Below, one piece after another: positions 5,589 through 6,193 of a stretch of 6,193 nt of DNA. The DNA is from Verrucomicrobiota bacterium (lineage in GTDB: Bacteria > Verrucomicrobiota > Verrucomicrobiia > Opitutales > UBA2995): positions 1-6,193 of the forward strand of contig JAPUIL010000206.1 of the NCBI GenBank assembly GCA_027297085.1, written 5' to 3'. The notes beneath the pieces were generated by a model that saw only the letters and a list, made by a program, of their open reading frames with translations, made no database searches and had not been told where the DNA came from. Every line of letters starts with the position of its first letter. Position 1 is the stretch's first letter. A program made the translations under genes and the position numbers.

Positions 5589-6193
5589 TTACGAAACATT
5601 AATCAGTTCTTCTTCTTGAATACGGGTAATGTATTCACTCACGTTGCAAGTCAACATGCGGGTGCCGTCCTTTCGAACCTCAAGGACCTTATTGACCAAT
5701 GGGTCCAGAAAATCACGATCGTGACTCACTAGAATCACGGTGCCTTCAAAGAGTTTTACTGCATCCTGCAAAACTTCTTTACTGCGAATGTCCAAGTGAT
5801 TGGTCGGCTCATCGAGAATGATAGTATTGGCCTTTTGCATGAGCATCTTGGCCAGAGCTAATCGGTTACGTTCTCCTCCTGAAAGGACCGATGTCTTTTT
5901 TAAAGCATCATCCCCAGAAAACAACAGAGCGCCCAAAACAGCCCGCGGCTTGGTCTCAGTATTCCTAGCATCGAAAGCGGCTTTCTCAACTTCTTCCAGT
6001 GCCGTAAATTCCGGAATCAGCTCACTCGTTTGCTGCTGGGCGAAGTAGGCAATAACGGTATTGATACCTATCGTTCGTTCACCTGCCTGGTATGGTTCCA
6101 CCCCGGCAAGGATTCTGGCCAAGGTTGATTTTCCCGCGCCGTTGACGCCCACGATGGCAACTCGGTCACCTTTCTCTATCTGGAAATCGAGTT
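5589..6193 (-). CDS. ABC-F family ATPase, C-terminal part (start beyond window)
   Basis: Second nucleotide-binding domain of a soluble ABC-F protein, a family without membrane helices that acts mostly on ribosomes (translation factors such as EttA, Uup, YbiT, or antibiotic protection). The frame is open to the window edge, and the first visible residues are LDFQIEKGDRVAIV. Walker A is GVNGAGKST (6149-6123), the Q-loop region is YFAQQQ, the signature is LSGGE (5885-5871), Walker B is IILDEPTNHLD (from 5822), and the switch His is in LVSHDRDFLD. The LSGGE...LDEPTNHLD pairing is typical of ABC-F. The protein ends about 40 residues after the switch His (VSEYITRIQEEELINVS), so there is no long C-terminal coiled coil of the Uup type. 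The first ATPase domain and the interdomain linker, which decide the subfamily, are outside the window. aroE follows downstream in the same direction. Confidence 0.93.
   Translation of the reverse strand, partial: LDFQIEKGDRVAIVGVNGAGKSTLARILAGVEPYQAGERTIGINTVIAYFAQQQTSELIPEFTALEEVEKAAFDARNTETKPRAVLGALLFSGDDALKKTSVLSGGERNRLALAKMLMQKANTIILDEPTNHLDIRSKEVLQDAVKLFEGTVILVSHDRDFLDPLVNKVLEVRKDGTRMLTCNVSEYITRIQEEELINVS

Noticed and set aside
1..6193. A coordinated novel defence or metabolic gene cluster
   Set aside because: The six genes belong to known, unrelated families, with mixed orientation and separate spacers; nothing ties them into one system.

Overview
The window is a piece of a bacterial chromosome of moderate GC content carrying six protein genes. 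Four read rightward (PP2C phosphatase, Bax inhibitor-1-like membrane protein, PQQ dehydrogenase with a haem domain, RRM RNA-binding protein) and two read leftward (shikimate dehydrogenase and an ABC-F ATPase). The outermost genes are cut by the window edges. The gene mix, the divergent 'GxPVAxNPT' shikimate dehydrogenase, a planctomycete/verrucomicrobial-style quinoprotein with inserted cytochrome c, and the lack of clear Shine-Dalgarno sequences suggest the Planctomycetota-Verrucomicrobiota-Chlamydiota group, perhaps Verrucomicrobiota. This is inference from remembered family resemblance, not a search.

Layout: 1-773 PP2C phosphatase (5' end missing); 774-1192 a gene-free stretch with short direct and inverted repeats that looks like an intergenic repeat element; 1193-1927 seven-helix BI-1 protein; 1989-4106 exported quinoprotein dehydrogenase with a CxxCH haem module; 4107-4270 a hairpin-containing leader; 4271-4618 RRM protein with a polyglycine/RGG tail; 4643-4675 a strong intrinsic terminator between convergent genes; 4674-5534 (minus) aroE; 5589-6193 (minus) C-terminal half of an ABC-F protein, which lies just upstream of aroE in the same direction.

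The genes do not form one pathway. ABC-F and aroE may be co-transcribed. The rightward genes look like independent housekeeping or accessory units. I see no mobile element, CRISPR array, tRNA or rRNA, and no clearly new multi-gene system. The points most worth a second look are the altered substrate pocket of AroE, the Asp-to-Tyr change beside the predicted catalytic Asp of the quinoprotein, the repeat element at about 900-1125, and the structured leader of the RRM gene.
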